A DNA stretch of 64,000 nucleotides from Azolla caroliniana. Lineage: Eukaryota; Polypodiophyta. The translations under genes were made by a program, and so were the position numbers. Of the stretch, positions 23,318-34,559 are shown one piece after another (position 1 is the stretch's first letter; each line of letters begins with the position of its first letter). Location: positions 14,880,001-14,944,000 of the forward strand of contig JBHGNT010000012.1 in NCBI GenBank assembly GCA_043228905.1, given 5' to 3'. The notes beneath the pieces were generated by a model. The model searched no databases, was not told where the DNA came from, and saw nothing but the letters and a program-made list of their open reading frames with translations.

Positions 23318-23778
23318 TTACACTAGACATTCATCTCCAATGTCCTTTGGCAACCATTGGAAGTGTGACAAACAAGTCTTCTTCTGATCCATGCTGTCTA
23401 TAATCATGCACATATACTTTTGGGTGATTGAAGCACTTTTTGTCGGTGATGCATAACTTTAGAATGTTCCAATGTTTGACTTTCACGATGTTCTTTTCAT
23501 CGATTCTTACAATTCTTTATTTCTTCATCTAATCTCCCACTCTTTGCCATACTTTTTAAACTTGCACATATTGAGCAGACACCCATCCTTACCTTTCGCG
23601 GTATAACCACATCGTTAAATTGTAACCTCCATAATTGATTAAAATGTCTATATTGTATGTAAGGTACACCTTCTAACAACATGTCATCCTTATACGCTTG
23701 GTAAACCTCATGACAAGTGAAGTTATTAGACAAATACAATCTTCTAGTAGTAGGTGTTATCCGTGGGACAAAGGGCAC
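23318..23778 (-). pseudogene. Transposase-like gene fragment (GMDQ-type DDE family)
   Basis: The minus strand encodes MPFVPRITPTTRRLYLSNN..., then PYIQYRHFNQLWRLQF-DVVIP and the zinc-ribbon-like GVCSICASLKSM. After a frameshift at about 23500 it continues IVKVKHWNILKL and, in a further frame, IDSMDQKKTCLSHF-WLPKDI. The C-x2-C motif followed by a (D/S)GMDQ-K-T--PHF block is characteristic of a large family of integrase-like, transposon-derived proteins in plants and algae; the aspartate of that block is a likely catalytic residue. At least two frameshifts and both ends missing make this a relic. The superfamily assignment is uncertain. Confidence 0.55.
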
Positions 23779-24195
23779 GAGGTGTGAAATGAATCTAAAG
23801 AGACGAGTAGGTCAAGTATGTAAAAAACGAATCGGCCGAGCACTAGCAACCGAGGAAGGTAGAACGAAATACATGCATCCGGGAATAAAGGGTCGTGAAT
23901 TAGGAGGGAGTAGTTGAAGCATGCCAAGGAGAGAATAGGCTATATAAATCGTGGAGCAATAGAAGAAGGGGTGAATATATACATATGTTATGACATAGAA
24001 AGAGAAAGAAAGATATATTAACGTCTTCTAAGCCCAAAATTGACCCATGAGACAAATGGTTTACAACAAAAAATGGGATATTTACCCATTCATCGAAAGT
24101 AAAAAATAAAAATAGAGTTTTAAGCTAAATAGTTCTAGTAAAATAAAATAACAAACATGTTCTACAATGAAAATGATGTTATACTAGGCCTAATT

Positions 24196-24450
24196 TCATT
24201 TCCATCCAAGTCTCTCGAAGAGAAGCGGGAGGTCAAAGGGTTTCGATGTGTATGTGGCTCGTGGCCCCAATGTAAAAGGTACCCCAACCATAGCTTCTAG
24301 TTGACGTAGCTCACGTTCCCTTATCTTCTTAATCCTTTCTACTCCGTGTGGACTTGTTTTGAAGCCCAACATCTGAGGCTGTTTGGTTGTTCTTTGCATT
24401 TCGGCTTCCTCAAGAGAGACGCCGAGCGGCATTAGTGTATCCACATTCAT
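24196..24450 (-). CDS. Small frame after LINE ORF2
   Basis: 84 residues from MNVDTLMPLGVSLEEAEMQR to LLFERLGWK, starting nine bases after the stop of the preceding frame and in the same register. It is rich in charged residues, with a likely helix ERIKKIRERELRQLEAM. It is either the true C-terminus of ORF2 cut off by one stop, or a separate third frame. I do not recognise a domain. Confidence 0.45.
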   Translation of the reverse strand: MNVDTLMPLGVSLEEAEMQRTTKQPQMLGFKTSPHGVERIKKIRERELRQLEAMVGVPFTLGPRATYTSKPFDLPLLFERLGWK

Positions 24451-24459
24451 CGTCTCCCC

Positions 24460-26318
24460 TTATTCCTGAAAAATTACACTAGTTACAAGTTGATGAATAG
24501 TAAAAGGGTTATGGTTAACACTTTGTAATTTATTCTCCCTATGTTGTTTTAGCTCTAAGATATACCTACTGAGTCTCTTTACATCCGGAGTACCTAATAG
24601 TTTGGAGAGGGTCCTAATATGTCTTGGTATTCCACTCATATCTCGGCATAAGTTGGGCACTTGCATGTGAAGTGATACTCATCCTCTATCTCTATGTGGC
24701 ACAACCTACATAGCCTTTCCTCCCTAGGGACTCTATTAGCCCGACCATTTTCAATCTCAAGTTGGTGAGATGATATCCTAAGTTGTCCAATGGCAACCCT
24801 TAGTGCATTTGATAAGAATGTATCTAGATATCTTGGTCGTGTAATAAAACCTAACTGAGAGAAGTGCAAGAAGTGTTCCTTATAGTACAACATTTTAGAT
24901 GGGAGTGGCTCTCGTAGGGTAATCCATTTATATCGAGTGTAAATTTGCCATATTTCTTGGCGTATCACTTTATTACGGTCTTCATGAGATATTAGAGTTT
25001 GGTCAGTCCCATGGTTGTACTTAAGGGGGGGTAGGTTATTAATGTCTATGTTGTTTGCAAGTAACCAACTCACCACAGTGCTATACCAAGAGCTAGTGTC
25101 TCCAGACGCATGTAGGGATCGAGATGCCTCAAAGGCTCGACGGGACATCCTATCTTGTGGTTGGCTATGTATCTGATGAATAAAAACTACCACTTGAAGC
25201 AGTGCTTCTACTAACATCAGGGGCAGATTGAACTCTGCTCTAATAATGTCATGTGGTACTGTCGATTTGCTTCGGAGTTGATGTGATAACATCGTCACCA
25301 AAGGTTTCTCTAATTGCATCCACATGAAAGATGGTAGACCTGGAGCACATACTGCTGATGCATACATGAGGGAAGGGGTCACTAATGAGTCGAAGAGCCA
25401 TCCCTTAGTTCGTGACTCTTGAAAGTATGCTTGGTGGCATTGTCTCTCTAAGAATGAGAGGGATGCATACCCTCTCGTTAGCCTATCTTTGGTTGCTTGG
25501 GTCATTGAGAATTTACCTGAGCAAGCACTAAAAGTGACTCCCAAGTATACATATGATCCGACTACCTCAACTAGTTTATGAGAGAGGATTAGGTGACATT
25601 TACTCCTAACTCGGGACGATGTATGAAAGATAAGGACTTTAGTTTTCGCTAGATTCACTACCAGTCCTCGTTGTGTACAAAAGTCATCTAGGGCATTAAG
25701 ATGCTTTTGTAGGTCGTGTTCTGACACCGAGAGCAAGACAATGTCGTCTACGTAGAGTAAGAGACTAACTTGCGTATCCCCAATACCTACTCCCTTGCCT
25801 CCCTTACAAGCAATAAAATCAGTGATCTCATTAATGTAGATCCCAGAAAGAGTCGGTGATAGGGGGCAACCCTGTTTTACACCAATGGTGCTAGTGAAAC
25901 AATCGGATAGGCCACCTGGGCATCTTACGCACGTAGAGACTTGCTCATATAGGGCATAAATGGCCCAGATCATGTCATTTGGTATCTCCAAGCTCTTAAG
26001 TCTATCAAACAACTTCTCCCTAGGAATTGTGTCAAAGGCTTTGCGGAAGTCCACAAAGCAACAATATAGTTTCTTCTTACGAGCCTTCGTCTGGTCAATT
26101 AAGCACCTAAGTGGGAAGATATGGTCAATAGTGGAGAAGGCTCGTCTAAAGCCAACATGCTCAGGTGCTCGAAGACTTAATGTTTCCATATAATCACTAA
26201 GCTCCGTTTCCATTACCGCACCATATAGTTTAGCAAGCGTATGGCCTATCATAATGGTCATATATGTATTTGGGTCCATTGGGCCCCCTCTTTTATGTAT
26301 AGGGGCCACTGTGTTCAT
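24460..26318 (-). pseudogene. LINE reverse transcriptase and C-terminal domain
   Basis: A 560-codon open frame (26318-24636) contains the non-LTR RT core: CCFVDFRKAFDTI, GVKQGCPLSPTL and LLLYVDDIVLLS (YVDD at 25743-25754), then thumb and linker. The C-terminal Cys-His motif CRLCHIEIEDEYHFTCKC follows; L1-type elements need it for target-primed reverse transcription. The frame shifts at about 24650 into 24666-24460. The RT core itself is uninterrupted. The N-terminal part of RT is in other frames upstream (26795-26415), so the copy is inactive. Confidence 0.9.
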
Positions 26319-26414
26319 GGTCCATTGTGGTGGAAAACCCTCGGCAAGGGTGAGGTTGAAGATTAGAGTGAGAAAGGAGGCAAGGCACTCTCGAGCATAT
26401 ATGATGTGCTCGGC

Positions 26415-27910
26415 TCACAATCCTGTGTGGTCCATGGATTTCCTATGTGGTAATTTTTTTATGACCTTCGTGACCCTAAAGGTCGTGAAAAGTGTCCCCA
26501 TGTTAGGTAGGGGTGTGGAAGGCATTAGGATGGGTGGTTGGTTCGGGACATGGTAGAGTCTCTCGATATATGTGTGCCAAATATTGGGATCCTTGATGGG
26601 TGTTTGTGGTCGTGGTTCCCATAGTCTCTTCCATGCAAGGGCGCAATCCCTACTCATGAGCATATGGTAGAGTTCCCAATATTGGGATGCTTCCCAAGCT
26701 CGTCTTTTACGACGTGCCATCTTGCACATCTCTTTTCGAGCCTGTATTGAGGAAATAGTACCACTAAGCCACGGCACTTTAAGTTGTCTATACAACTCTC
26801 TAAATCCTCTTCATACCACTTGTTCTGTGGCATAGACCCTATTCTACTATGATTGGAGTGTTTCATATATGGGAAGCTACTAATTGCCACTAAGTGAAGG
26901 GTGTGTGCGAGTTCTGCAACGAGGTTCTCTAAAGGCAAGGAAGAATCAAAAGAGGAGAGATGGGCTTGAACATGTCGAGAGTAGATGTTAGCAAGTTCAT
27001 GCGTGAAATGTATTATGGTCTGATGGTTTGGCTGACTAGAGTTGGTGGCATGGGAGGTGTCACATTTTAGCTCAAAGTATAGGAAGCTATGGTCTGCACC
27101 AATGGGGCATGGGGCCACCCGGAAGGAGTTAACCATGTGGGTAGCTTCAGGGCGTCCTATTAGGTAATCAATTGTGCTTTCCCCTCCTCCATGTGGGAAA
27201 CATGTGAGCGCTTCCGAGCCCGACCACTTGGCTAAGCCATTATATATGATCATTTGGTGTCAGCTTCCAAGTTCAAGTAGATGATGGCCAAATCTTGTGG
27301 CGTCCGCACCTTGATCCTTTGATGTACGCGTTATGTCTAACTCTAAAGGGTCGACATTCACCATTTCGAGGTTTCTATCCATCTGAAATATTGTTCATTG
27401 TCGGGATTGTGTTCTCGCATTGAAATCTCCTACAAGGAAGACTTCCCCTTGAGAAGAATATCGGATTATGTCATCCGATAAAGGTTCGTATGGAGAAGGC
27501 CCATGCGACGTTCCTTCATCAACTATACTCGCCTCTCCAGCCATATTATACCGGGATCCGTTCGGGGGGAAGTAACACACAACGATAAATATCGCCCGAT
27601 CCTTGCTAGTGAGGACTTTCACCCACATAAAATTGGCTTCTGGGTCTTTCTTTAGTATTTCTATCCTATTTTGTATCTCTCTCCAAAATAGTATCACAAC
27701 ACCTCCAGACCCCCTAGTAGTATGTGGACGTGAGGTTTGTCTAATGGCAGATTCCCAACGAAAATCGTCAACTTGTGGCAGTCTTCGATTTGGGCTCTGA
27801 TGTATGTTAGATACCTTCAAAATCTCCTCTAGATGGCCTGGGTGTGTCGAAAGTGCATTGTTACAGTTCCATAAAGTCATCCTAAGTTTATTGTCTGTCA
27901 CATGGGCCAC
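26415..27910 (-). pseudogene. LINE endonuclease and RT N-terminus
   Basis: The apurinic-type endonuclease is recognisable in pieces: LRMTLWNCNNALSTHPGHL at the start, VCYFPPNGSRYN, VFLVGDFNAR (about 27420), then GGGESTIDYLIGRPEATHM and IGADHSFLYFEL (27253-27050), the last being the DH catalytic motif. The frame shifts at about 27395 and 27253. The part from 26795 down reads into the RT finger region. Confidence 0.8.
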
Positions 27911-27916
27911 ACGCCG

Positions 27917-28216
27917 TCAATTGGTGGCGTGATCATTTATTATCACACGCACGTCTTGATAAAAAGCACGATGCCCCTCTTTACGAGCTTGTATGACTCG
28001 CGGCGTACAAGTTTTACGATGCTCAATTTGCATCTTGGTCAAGTCTTTATCGAGGTAGATAAGGTTCCCACCCAATCCTCGACGAATTGGTCTCTTTTTA
28101 AAAAATGCGATTCTAGATTCTGAGTCCTTAAACTGAAGCACCAAAGCTCTTTTCCTAGTAGTGTCACGTCCTACCTTCCAAGTTTTAGTGATTGGTAGGG
28201 CTTCGTACCCCAACAT
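27917..28216 (-). pseudogene. LINE ORF1 C-terminal fragment
   Basis: About 99 residues with RALVLQFKDSESRIAFFKKR, LIYLDKDLTKMQIEHRK and ARKEGHRAFYQDVRVIIND. This resembles the C-terminal nucleic-acid-binding part of L1-type ORF1, where a short strand-helix domain ends in a G-RA-F---K/V-I-D pattern. It stops eight codons before the endonuclease start. The N-terminal part is missing at the Copia-B junction. Confidence 0.55.
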
Positions 28217-28220
28217 TTTC

Positions 28221-28379
28221 GATGAGCGCGTGTAGATACATAGAGCACAGAGTATTCATATAATTTTCAAGAATAGTGTGTCCTGCTCTCTCTCTCCCTC
28301 TCTCTCTCTCTCTCCCGCGTACTCTCTCTCTCTCGTTGTGTATTGTTCTTTCTAACGCTTCCGCAAGCAATCTTTTACA
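28221..28379 (+). repeat. 5' LTR of Copia-B, promoter half missing
   Basis: Only the last 159 bp of the 432 bp LTR remain (GATGAGCGCG to CTTTTACA). The missing part includes the terminal TGTTGAGCGG and the TATA box seen in the 3' LTR at 33592. The junction with the LINE is abrupt. Confidence 0.85.
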
Positions 28380-28394
28380 TGGTATCAGAGCGCG
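28380..28394 (+). promoter_or_regulatory. Primer binding site of Copia-B
   Basis: TGGTATCAGAGCGCG, a perfect plant Copia initiator-Met primer site directly after the LTR. Confidence 0.92.
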
Positions 28395-28474
28395 TGGGTT
28401 GAGAACCTCTGCTGCAGACATCTACGCTTGTGAAGGAAACCCTAACAGATCGGAAAACAGACACAAAAGGAGAA

Positions 28475-31400
28475 ATGGACAGAGGAATGGCTACGTCGCT
28501 CCCGGTGGAGAAGCTCGACAGAACCAACTATGCATCTTGGTCATACAAGATGCACCAGTACCTGCTTGGGCATGGCTATTGGAGTTATGTCGACGGAGTG
28601 AACGACTCAGCACTGGAGACGACACACAAGGACTTCCCAGTGTGGGAACAGGCGGCAAGCAGGGTGATGTACTGCTTCGCGTCCAATGTCGGTGACCAGC
28701 TGCTCAGCCATATCCGTGACGCCAAGACACCGAAGGATGCTTGGGGAAACTTGAAAATGGTCTTCGCAGCAAGCACCACTACCCGGAAGCTGCAACTCAG
28801 ACAGGAGTTGAGCAATGTTCGACAGAAGAACATGTCGGTGGCAGATTACACAAACCGGATCAAAGGGATTTGTGACTCGCTTGCCTCTATTAACGTCATC
28901 ATAGAGGAAGACGAGATGGTGCAGGTCTATCTTGGAGGCCTGGCGTCCAAGTTCAGAGCTTTCCGGACTGCGGTTTGTACAAGGGAGAATACGCCCTCAT
29001 TTTTCGACTTACAGTCGATGCTCCTTGTAGAGGAGAACCACGCCGATGCATCTACTAGTGCATCCCCAGACATCCGGATGTACACGGGAGCGGATTGGTC
29101 CCGCAAGCGTGGTGGACGAGGTAGGTCAACACGCAATGGAGGCGGCTGGCAAGAGCAGGAACGAAGGCACAGTGAGCGTGCCGACAATAGTTTCGGGACT
29201 TCCACAAGCAAGGGGAGTCTAGGTGGTGCTGGAGGCCGGCAAGACAAATCCGCTATGGAATGCTGGTACTGTGGCAGAAAGGGCCACAGGGAAAGCGAGT
29301 GCTGGAGAAAGCGTGCCGATTCGGATAAATCCGAATCCGGTAAGACCAGTAAGGAAGGCCGGCAAAACTCGCACTACGCAAACGGATCAGGAGGATCCAA
29401 GAACGGTAAGGGTCCAGCCTTGGTGATAAAGCACAAGGCAAACTCAATGAAGAAGACCACTTCCAAATCGGAGGAAGTGTGGTATGTTGACTCCAGCGCA
29501 TCGAACCACATGACGAGCCACGAGGAGTGGTTCTCCTTTTTTGAGAAGCCGGATCAACTAGGAGTTGTCGAAACCGGAGACGACACTCCCCACCTGATCG
29601 TGCACGTCGGAGAAGTCCCTTTGAGCCACGTCAGACAGAGGGGGAAGATGATGAATGTATTACATGTTCCGACGATCATGAAGAACCTGGTGTCGGTCGG
29701 ATAGATCGTCGACCAGGGGATGCAGGTGCGGTTTACGCACCTCGGGTGCTTCATTGAGGATGAGGGTGAAGTTATTGCGCAAGGGCGCAGAGATGGGAGG
29801 ATGTTTATCCTCAACACCAATGACGTTGGCACCGCACTGTTCGCCAAAGGACAGAAGGTCGAGTCGGATATCGACCTGTGGCACAATCGGATCGGCCACG
29901 TCAACTATTGGAGGCTTCAAGACCTGCAAACGGAACAAATCTTTTTCGGTTAGTCGAAGTTTAGCGGCCAGAGAGCCCAGATTTGTGAAGTCTGCCAACT
30001 CAGGAAGCAACACCGGCTTCCATTCCCCACCGAAAGAAATTGAAGCCGTAAAAGCTCGATCTTATCCATTCGGATGTGTGGGGACCGGCACAAAATGTTA
30101 GCATTGGCGGGAGTCGATATTTCGTCTCCTTCATCGACGACTACACGCGGCATACGTGGATCTACCTCATTGAGCGGAAGAGCGAAGTCTTAGAGTGTTT
30201 CCAGAGCCTACAGAAGATGGTGGAACGGGAATCGGAGAGGAAGATCAAATGCCTACGGTCGGATGGCGGAAAAGAGTACTTTTCCGGCCAATTCAACAGC
30301 TATCTGCAACAAAAAGGAATTCGGCGAGAATTCAGCTGCAGATACACAACACAACATAACGGTGTGGCCGAAAGGAAGAATCGGTCGCTGATTGACGTGG
30401 CTAGGGCAATGCTGGAGGAAAAGAGCATGCCCAAGTTCTACTGGGCGGAGGCGGTCCAAACGGCTGTTTAAATCCAAAACTGGATCGGGGACAAGGTGTC
30501 AGCTCACGAGCTGTATTTCGGGCGCAAGCCGAATTTGAGACACCTCTGGATATTCGGGAGCATAGCCTATGTACATGTGCCGGATGAGAAGCGGAGAAAG
30601 CTGGATGCAAAATCGGAAAAATGCATCCTAGTCGGCTATGCTCAAGAGCAAAAGGGGTATAAGTGTTATAACCCCTGGATGAAGCAGGTCCGAGTCAGCC
30701 GAGATGTCGAGTTTGATGAATCAGCATCGTGGTATTCCTTACCGAATCCGACTTCCGATCCCAACCCGATGTCGGAGGATGGGGCTAGTGAGCCCGAACC
30801 GGCCCTAGTAGAGAAAGATGAAGCCGGGACTCAAGATGAGAGTCTGGAATCGTTTCGGTTAAGCGGACCGAATGAGAGACTGGATCAGTCCAACCAGTCG
30901 GATGATGAGACGGCGAGTAGTGGAGACTCTGTCGTGCTCTCCCCGCGCAAGGAACCGAGGAGACGGTTCACACGCAAAGAGAAAGGGAAGCAGAAGATGC
31001 TGGAATTCGAGATCGGCAATGATGAGTCGGATCGGTGCATATCTGACTTCGGCAAGGACATAGGCAGATATTTGGGAACGAAGACCGAACCGGCCAAGAA
31101 GGGTCTCATACCGGGTAACGGTGAGTTACGCCGGTCCACCCGCCAGAAGGATCCCGTTAAACGGTACGGGTATAACGAGTACATGGCGCATCATTATGCG
31201 TACATGACCAAGGTCGCGGAAGTGCGTGAGCCGGAGAGCTACGCAGAAGCGGCAAAGGACGCAAATTGGCGTGCCGCTATGGAGGAAGAAATGCGGGCAC
31301 TGGATGCCAACGGAACTTGGGACCTGGTTGACCCTTCCCGTCACTGTAAACCGATCGGATGCAAGTGGGTGTACAAGATAAAGTACAATGCCGACGGTAC

Positions 31401-32817
31401 AGTTAACCGGTACAAGGCCCGGTTAGTGGCGAAGGGATATGCGCAGACCCACGGAATCGACTACGACGAGACCTTCACTCCCGTAGCGAAGAGGACGACA
31501 GTTCGTGTGGTACTGGCGGTTGCTGCAGCAAGGGGGTGGCATCTTCATCAGATGGATGTGAAGAATGCCTTCCTTCAAGGAGATCTTGAAGAAGAAGTCT
31601 TTATGACTTAGCCCCCCGGATTTCAGTCGGAGGTGAACAAGTCGGTGGTATGCCGGCTGAGGAAGTCGTTGTACGGCTTGAAGCAAGCCCCCCGTGCTTG
31701 GAATGCTAAGATCACGCACCGGTTGCGAAAGATGGGGTTTGTTGCCTCTAAGTCGGACTCTTCCCTGTTCATCCGTCAAGGCTCAAACGGTCCGGTATGT
31801 ATCTTACTCTATGTTGATGATTTAGTCATCACCGACCCAGGTCTTTCGGAAATCAACTGCGTCAAGTCCCAATTGTCGGACGCATTTGATATGAAGGACT
31901 TGGGGGACCTTCATTATTTTTTGGGGATCGAGGTGATCCGCACCCCCGACGGCATATTGCTTTCTCAACACCGTTATGTGTTGAATATACTATACAAGTT
32001 CGGCATGACGGAATGCCAACCTGTCTCCACACCCCTGGAACGGAATTAGAAGATCCGTCCCAACTCCGGACCAGCTTGCGATGAGAAACGGTTCCGACAA
32101 ATAGTCGGAAGCCTGATCTACTTGACCATCACCCGACCCGACATTAGCTATCCAGTCGGAGTGGTAAGCCAATTCATGCAGAAGCCGAACGTGGAGCACC
32201 TTCAGTGCGTGCAACGAAGACTGAGGTATGTAAGCAGCACTAAGGACCGGGGGCTCTTATATCGGCAAGGTATAACCAAAGAGCTTGTCGGCTACACGGA
32301 TGCCGACTGGGCTAGCGATGCAACGGATCGTCACTCAACTTTCGGCTTTATGTTCTCTCTTGGGAGCACGGCTGTTGCGTGGAGCAGCAAAAAGCAGCCA
32401 ACAGTGGCTCTATCCAGCACTGAGGCTGAATACCGGGGCGCGATCGTTGCCACCTGCGAAGCCATTTGGCTTCGGCGACTACTGCAAGACCTACGGATCA
32501 AGGTACCGACCCCGATCCTGATCTACTGCGATAACCTCAGCAGCATGCAACTCGCCAAGAACCCTGTGTTCCATGCTCGCACAAAGCATATAGAAGTGCA
32601 TTATCACTTCGTGCGTGAGCGGGTCCTAAGCGGTGAAGTTGAACTACGGTATGTTCACACGGATCGGCAAGTTGCCGACATCTTCACCAAGCCGCTCGGG
32701 TCAGACAAGTTGCAGCACTTTACCGAAATGCTTGGTGTTCAGGATCTCGACGTGCCGCACTTGAGGGGGAGACGCAAGGGCAAAGACACTACCGAAACGG
32801 GCAAAGGCAAAAAATAA
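28475..32817 (+). pseudogene. Copia-B gag-pol, interrupted by few lesions
   Basis: I take the start MDRGMATSLPVEKLD by homology with the other copies. Gag (28475-29430) ends in the knuckle CWYCGRKGHRESEC. The protease has VWYVDSSASNHM, GAG-pre-integrase WHNRIGHVNYWRL, and the integrase HSDVWGP, DGGKEYF and AERKNR (30370). RT (31280-32050) has [11 protein letters not shown] and YVDD at 31810-31821. RNase H (32260-32700) has YTDADWASDATDRHS and VADIFTKPLG. Lesions: TAG at 29702, TAG plus frameshift at about 29950, a frameshift with TAA at about 30469, TAG at 31609 and TAG at 32047. Three of the four TAGs stand where relatives have CAG. Domains are otherwise intact. Confidence 0.92.
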
Positions 32818-33330
32818 AAAATTGTTGAACCCGTAGGTAAGAGAAGAACCGGTAGAGGTGGAGACAAGAAGAAAAGTGAAACCGAATCGACGAAGGAAGT
32901 CGGCACATCCGAACAGGTTGGAGTGAGCGGCTGTGAAGAAGAATTGTACACTCAGGAAGAGAAGTGAATGCTATGCGGAGGTCATCACGATCGTAATGGC
33001 CATGATGCGGAGTCGAATGAAGAATTCGACTTCGGTGAACCGGCTGAAGAGGCCAACAAGACACGGACGCAGCGGAAGTCGATGCCATCGCGGAGGAACC
33101 GACGGATCGGCAAGCGCCGGAGTCATAACAGCGAAGGAGCTAAGATGGGCCTATTGAGCAGACATGCTGAAGGTCGAGGTGCGCAGAACCAAAGGGGTCG
33201 CGGCAAACGGGACCAGACCGGACAAGGAATGCAAGCAAGGCGAAGTGACGCCAGGAGAAGTCGGTTGGAAGAACCGGCTGCCACAGAGGTTGACACTACA
33301 ACCCTACCTCAGGTTGAGCTTGAGGGGGAG
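32761..33330 (+). other. Copia-B accessory region between two polypurine tracts
   Basis: TTGAGGGGGAG occurs at 32761-32771, overlapping the end of pol, and at 33320-33330, directly before the 3' LTR. The roughly 550 bp between are purine-rich (Lys/Arg/Glu/Gly codons in several frames, for example 32968-33336) with no recognisable domain. The same organisation is seen in Copia-C and, partly, Copia-A. Confidence 0.7.
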
Positions 33331-33762
33331 TGTTGAGCGGCAAGCTCAACCAGAGCCGGATCAGCTGAATAAGCCTGAGCCGGTAAGCAAGATGAATCGG
33401 TATGCCGGTGAGCAACCGAACCGGTAAGTAGTAAGGACCGGTGAGGTTGGGAGCCGGTATGCCAGATCCAATCCGTAACCGGAAGCCTAGTATAGGTTAG
33501 ACTACTAAGCAGTTATAGTCTCGTAGTTAGTGTCAGATGCTCGTGTGAGCATTGAAGTACACCGTACTTCTAACAGTCCCGTGTGGACTTGTATAAATTG
33601 CGCTGATGAGCGCGTTGTAGATACATAGAGCACAAAGTATTCATATAATTTTCAAGAATAGTGTGTCCTGCTCTCTCTCTCCCTCTCTCTCTCTCTCCCG
33701 CGTACTCTCTATCTCTCTTTGTGTATTGTTCTTTCTAACGCTTCCGCAAGCAATCTTTTACA
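33331..33762 (+). repeat. 3' LTR of Copia-B
   Basis: 432 bp, TGTTGAGCGGCAAGC to ATCTTTTACA. TATA box TATAAA at 33592-33597; a CT microsatellite (about 33672-33720) in the leader part. It shares the CTTGTG(T)GGACTTGTA block with Copia-A. Confidence 0.9.
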
Positions 33763-34070
33763 ATTCGCTTTTAACCTCTTCCTTAACCTTTTTTATCTTG
33801 TCCTTAATATCTTCTAGGGAAGATATTTCACCATCTTCCATAGATATCTCAAGGTCCTTAACTTGTTTCTGAAGGTTCATGTTGTCTACTTTAAGTTTTT
33901 TTATTTCAGCAATAAGCACCTCTTTTTCTTTCTTATCTTTTTGTTTTTCAACTTCAATCTCTTTCACCCATTTTCTATTTTAACTAAGCAGTTAAGGACA
34001 TCTAAAAATTCTTCCTTACTTATAATTTCTTCGTGTGTTTCCTTATGATTTCGTCTAGAAGTCATGTTGT
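33763..34070 (-). pseudogene. Coiled-coil N-terminal fragment of unknown element
   Basis: On the minus strand a start at about 34064 (MTSRRNHKETHEE) leads, after one frameshift near 33970, into EKEVLIAEIKKLKVDNMNLQ and further heptad-like Lys/Glu/Leu residues, ending KVKEEVKSEL at 33758. A long coiled coil after a short basic start is seen in gag-like proteins of several retroelements and pararetroviruses, but no diagnostic motif is present. It is cut by Copia-B at 33762. I do not assign a family. Confidence 0.4.
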
Positions 34071-34194
34071 AAATCAAATGATAAAAGAAAGAAAAGACAA
34101 AGAGGACAGAAAAAACTTAGTCGAGCATCGATGCCTTGCGTACTAGGTTCGAGTGTAGAAGGACGTGTATGTTGTCTTGTTTTCAGCTGATTAC

Positions 34195-34345
34195 GTCGTC
34201 AAAAGCGTAGGTGATAGCGAACAACGATGACAACGGCAACAACTACACACGACAACGGCGGCGGCGGCGTCGACGGCCAAGAACTGACAACAATGGTGAC
34301 GACGACGGCAGCAGATGACAACGACAACGACAGAAAGAGCCATTA
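34195..34345. repeat. GAC/GGC-rich imperfect trinucleotide repeat
   Basis: Irregular ACAACG, GACGAC and GGCGGC triplets over about 150 bp, followed by GAGAGA at 34350-34365. It lies upstream, on the minus strand, of the coiled-coil frame. No function is visible. Confidence 0.7.
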
Positions 34346-34559
34346 CAAGAGAGAGAGAGGGAGAGAATGACTAATATAGTCATCCCGTGTTGTCTTTGTA
34401 ATCGATACATACAATAATCAATACACATACTTTTTGGGTCATCTCTGTGTTTGTTTCCTTAATTTGTACTTTCTATTATGTTATTCGTAAGTCGTAAGTG
34501 GAAAGCTGGTTGTGGCCAGCTATCGTGTAACAGTTTCGCCTACTCAGCCCCATCTTAGT

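Larger units (their letters stand above)
23997..28220 (-). mobile_element. L1-like LINE, 4.2 kb, 5' truncated
   Basis: A non-LTR retrotransposon on the minus strand: end of ORF1 (about 28216-27917), endonuclease (27910-26650), reverse transcriptase and C-terminal Cys-His domain (26318-24460), a further small frame (24450-24196), and a 3' UTR ending in a pyrimidine (CTTT-type) tail near 23997. The 5' end directly abuts the truncated LTR of Copia-B at 28221. Reading frames are largely conserved but interrupted. Confidence 0.85.
28221..33762 (+). mobile_element. Copia-B: best preserved Copia element
   Basis: 5.5 kb with 5' LTR (truncated), primer site, gag-pol in one frame apart from a few lesions, accessory region and full 3' LTR. 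The surviving parts of the two LTRs differ by only a few substitutions and small CT-repeat indels over about 155 bp, so the insertion is fairly recent compared with its neighbours. The inner family is shared with Copia-A. Confidence 0.92.

Noticed and set aside
33758-34064. Coiled-coil frame as an integrated pararetrovirus
   Set aside because: A coiled coil alone is not diagnostic; no movement, coat or RT motif is adjacent, so no viral assignment is made.
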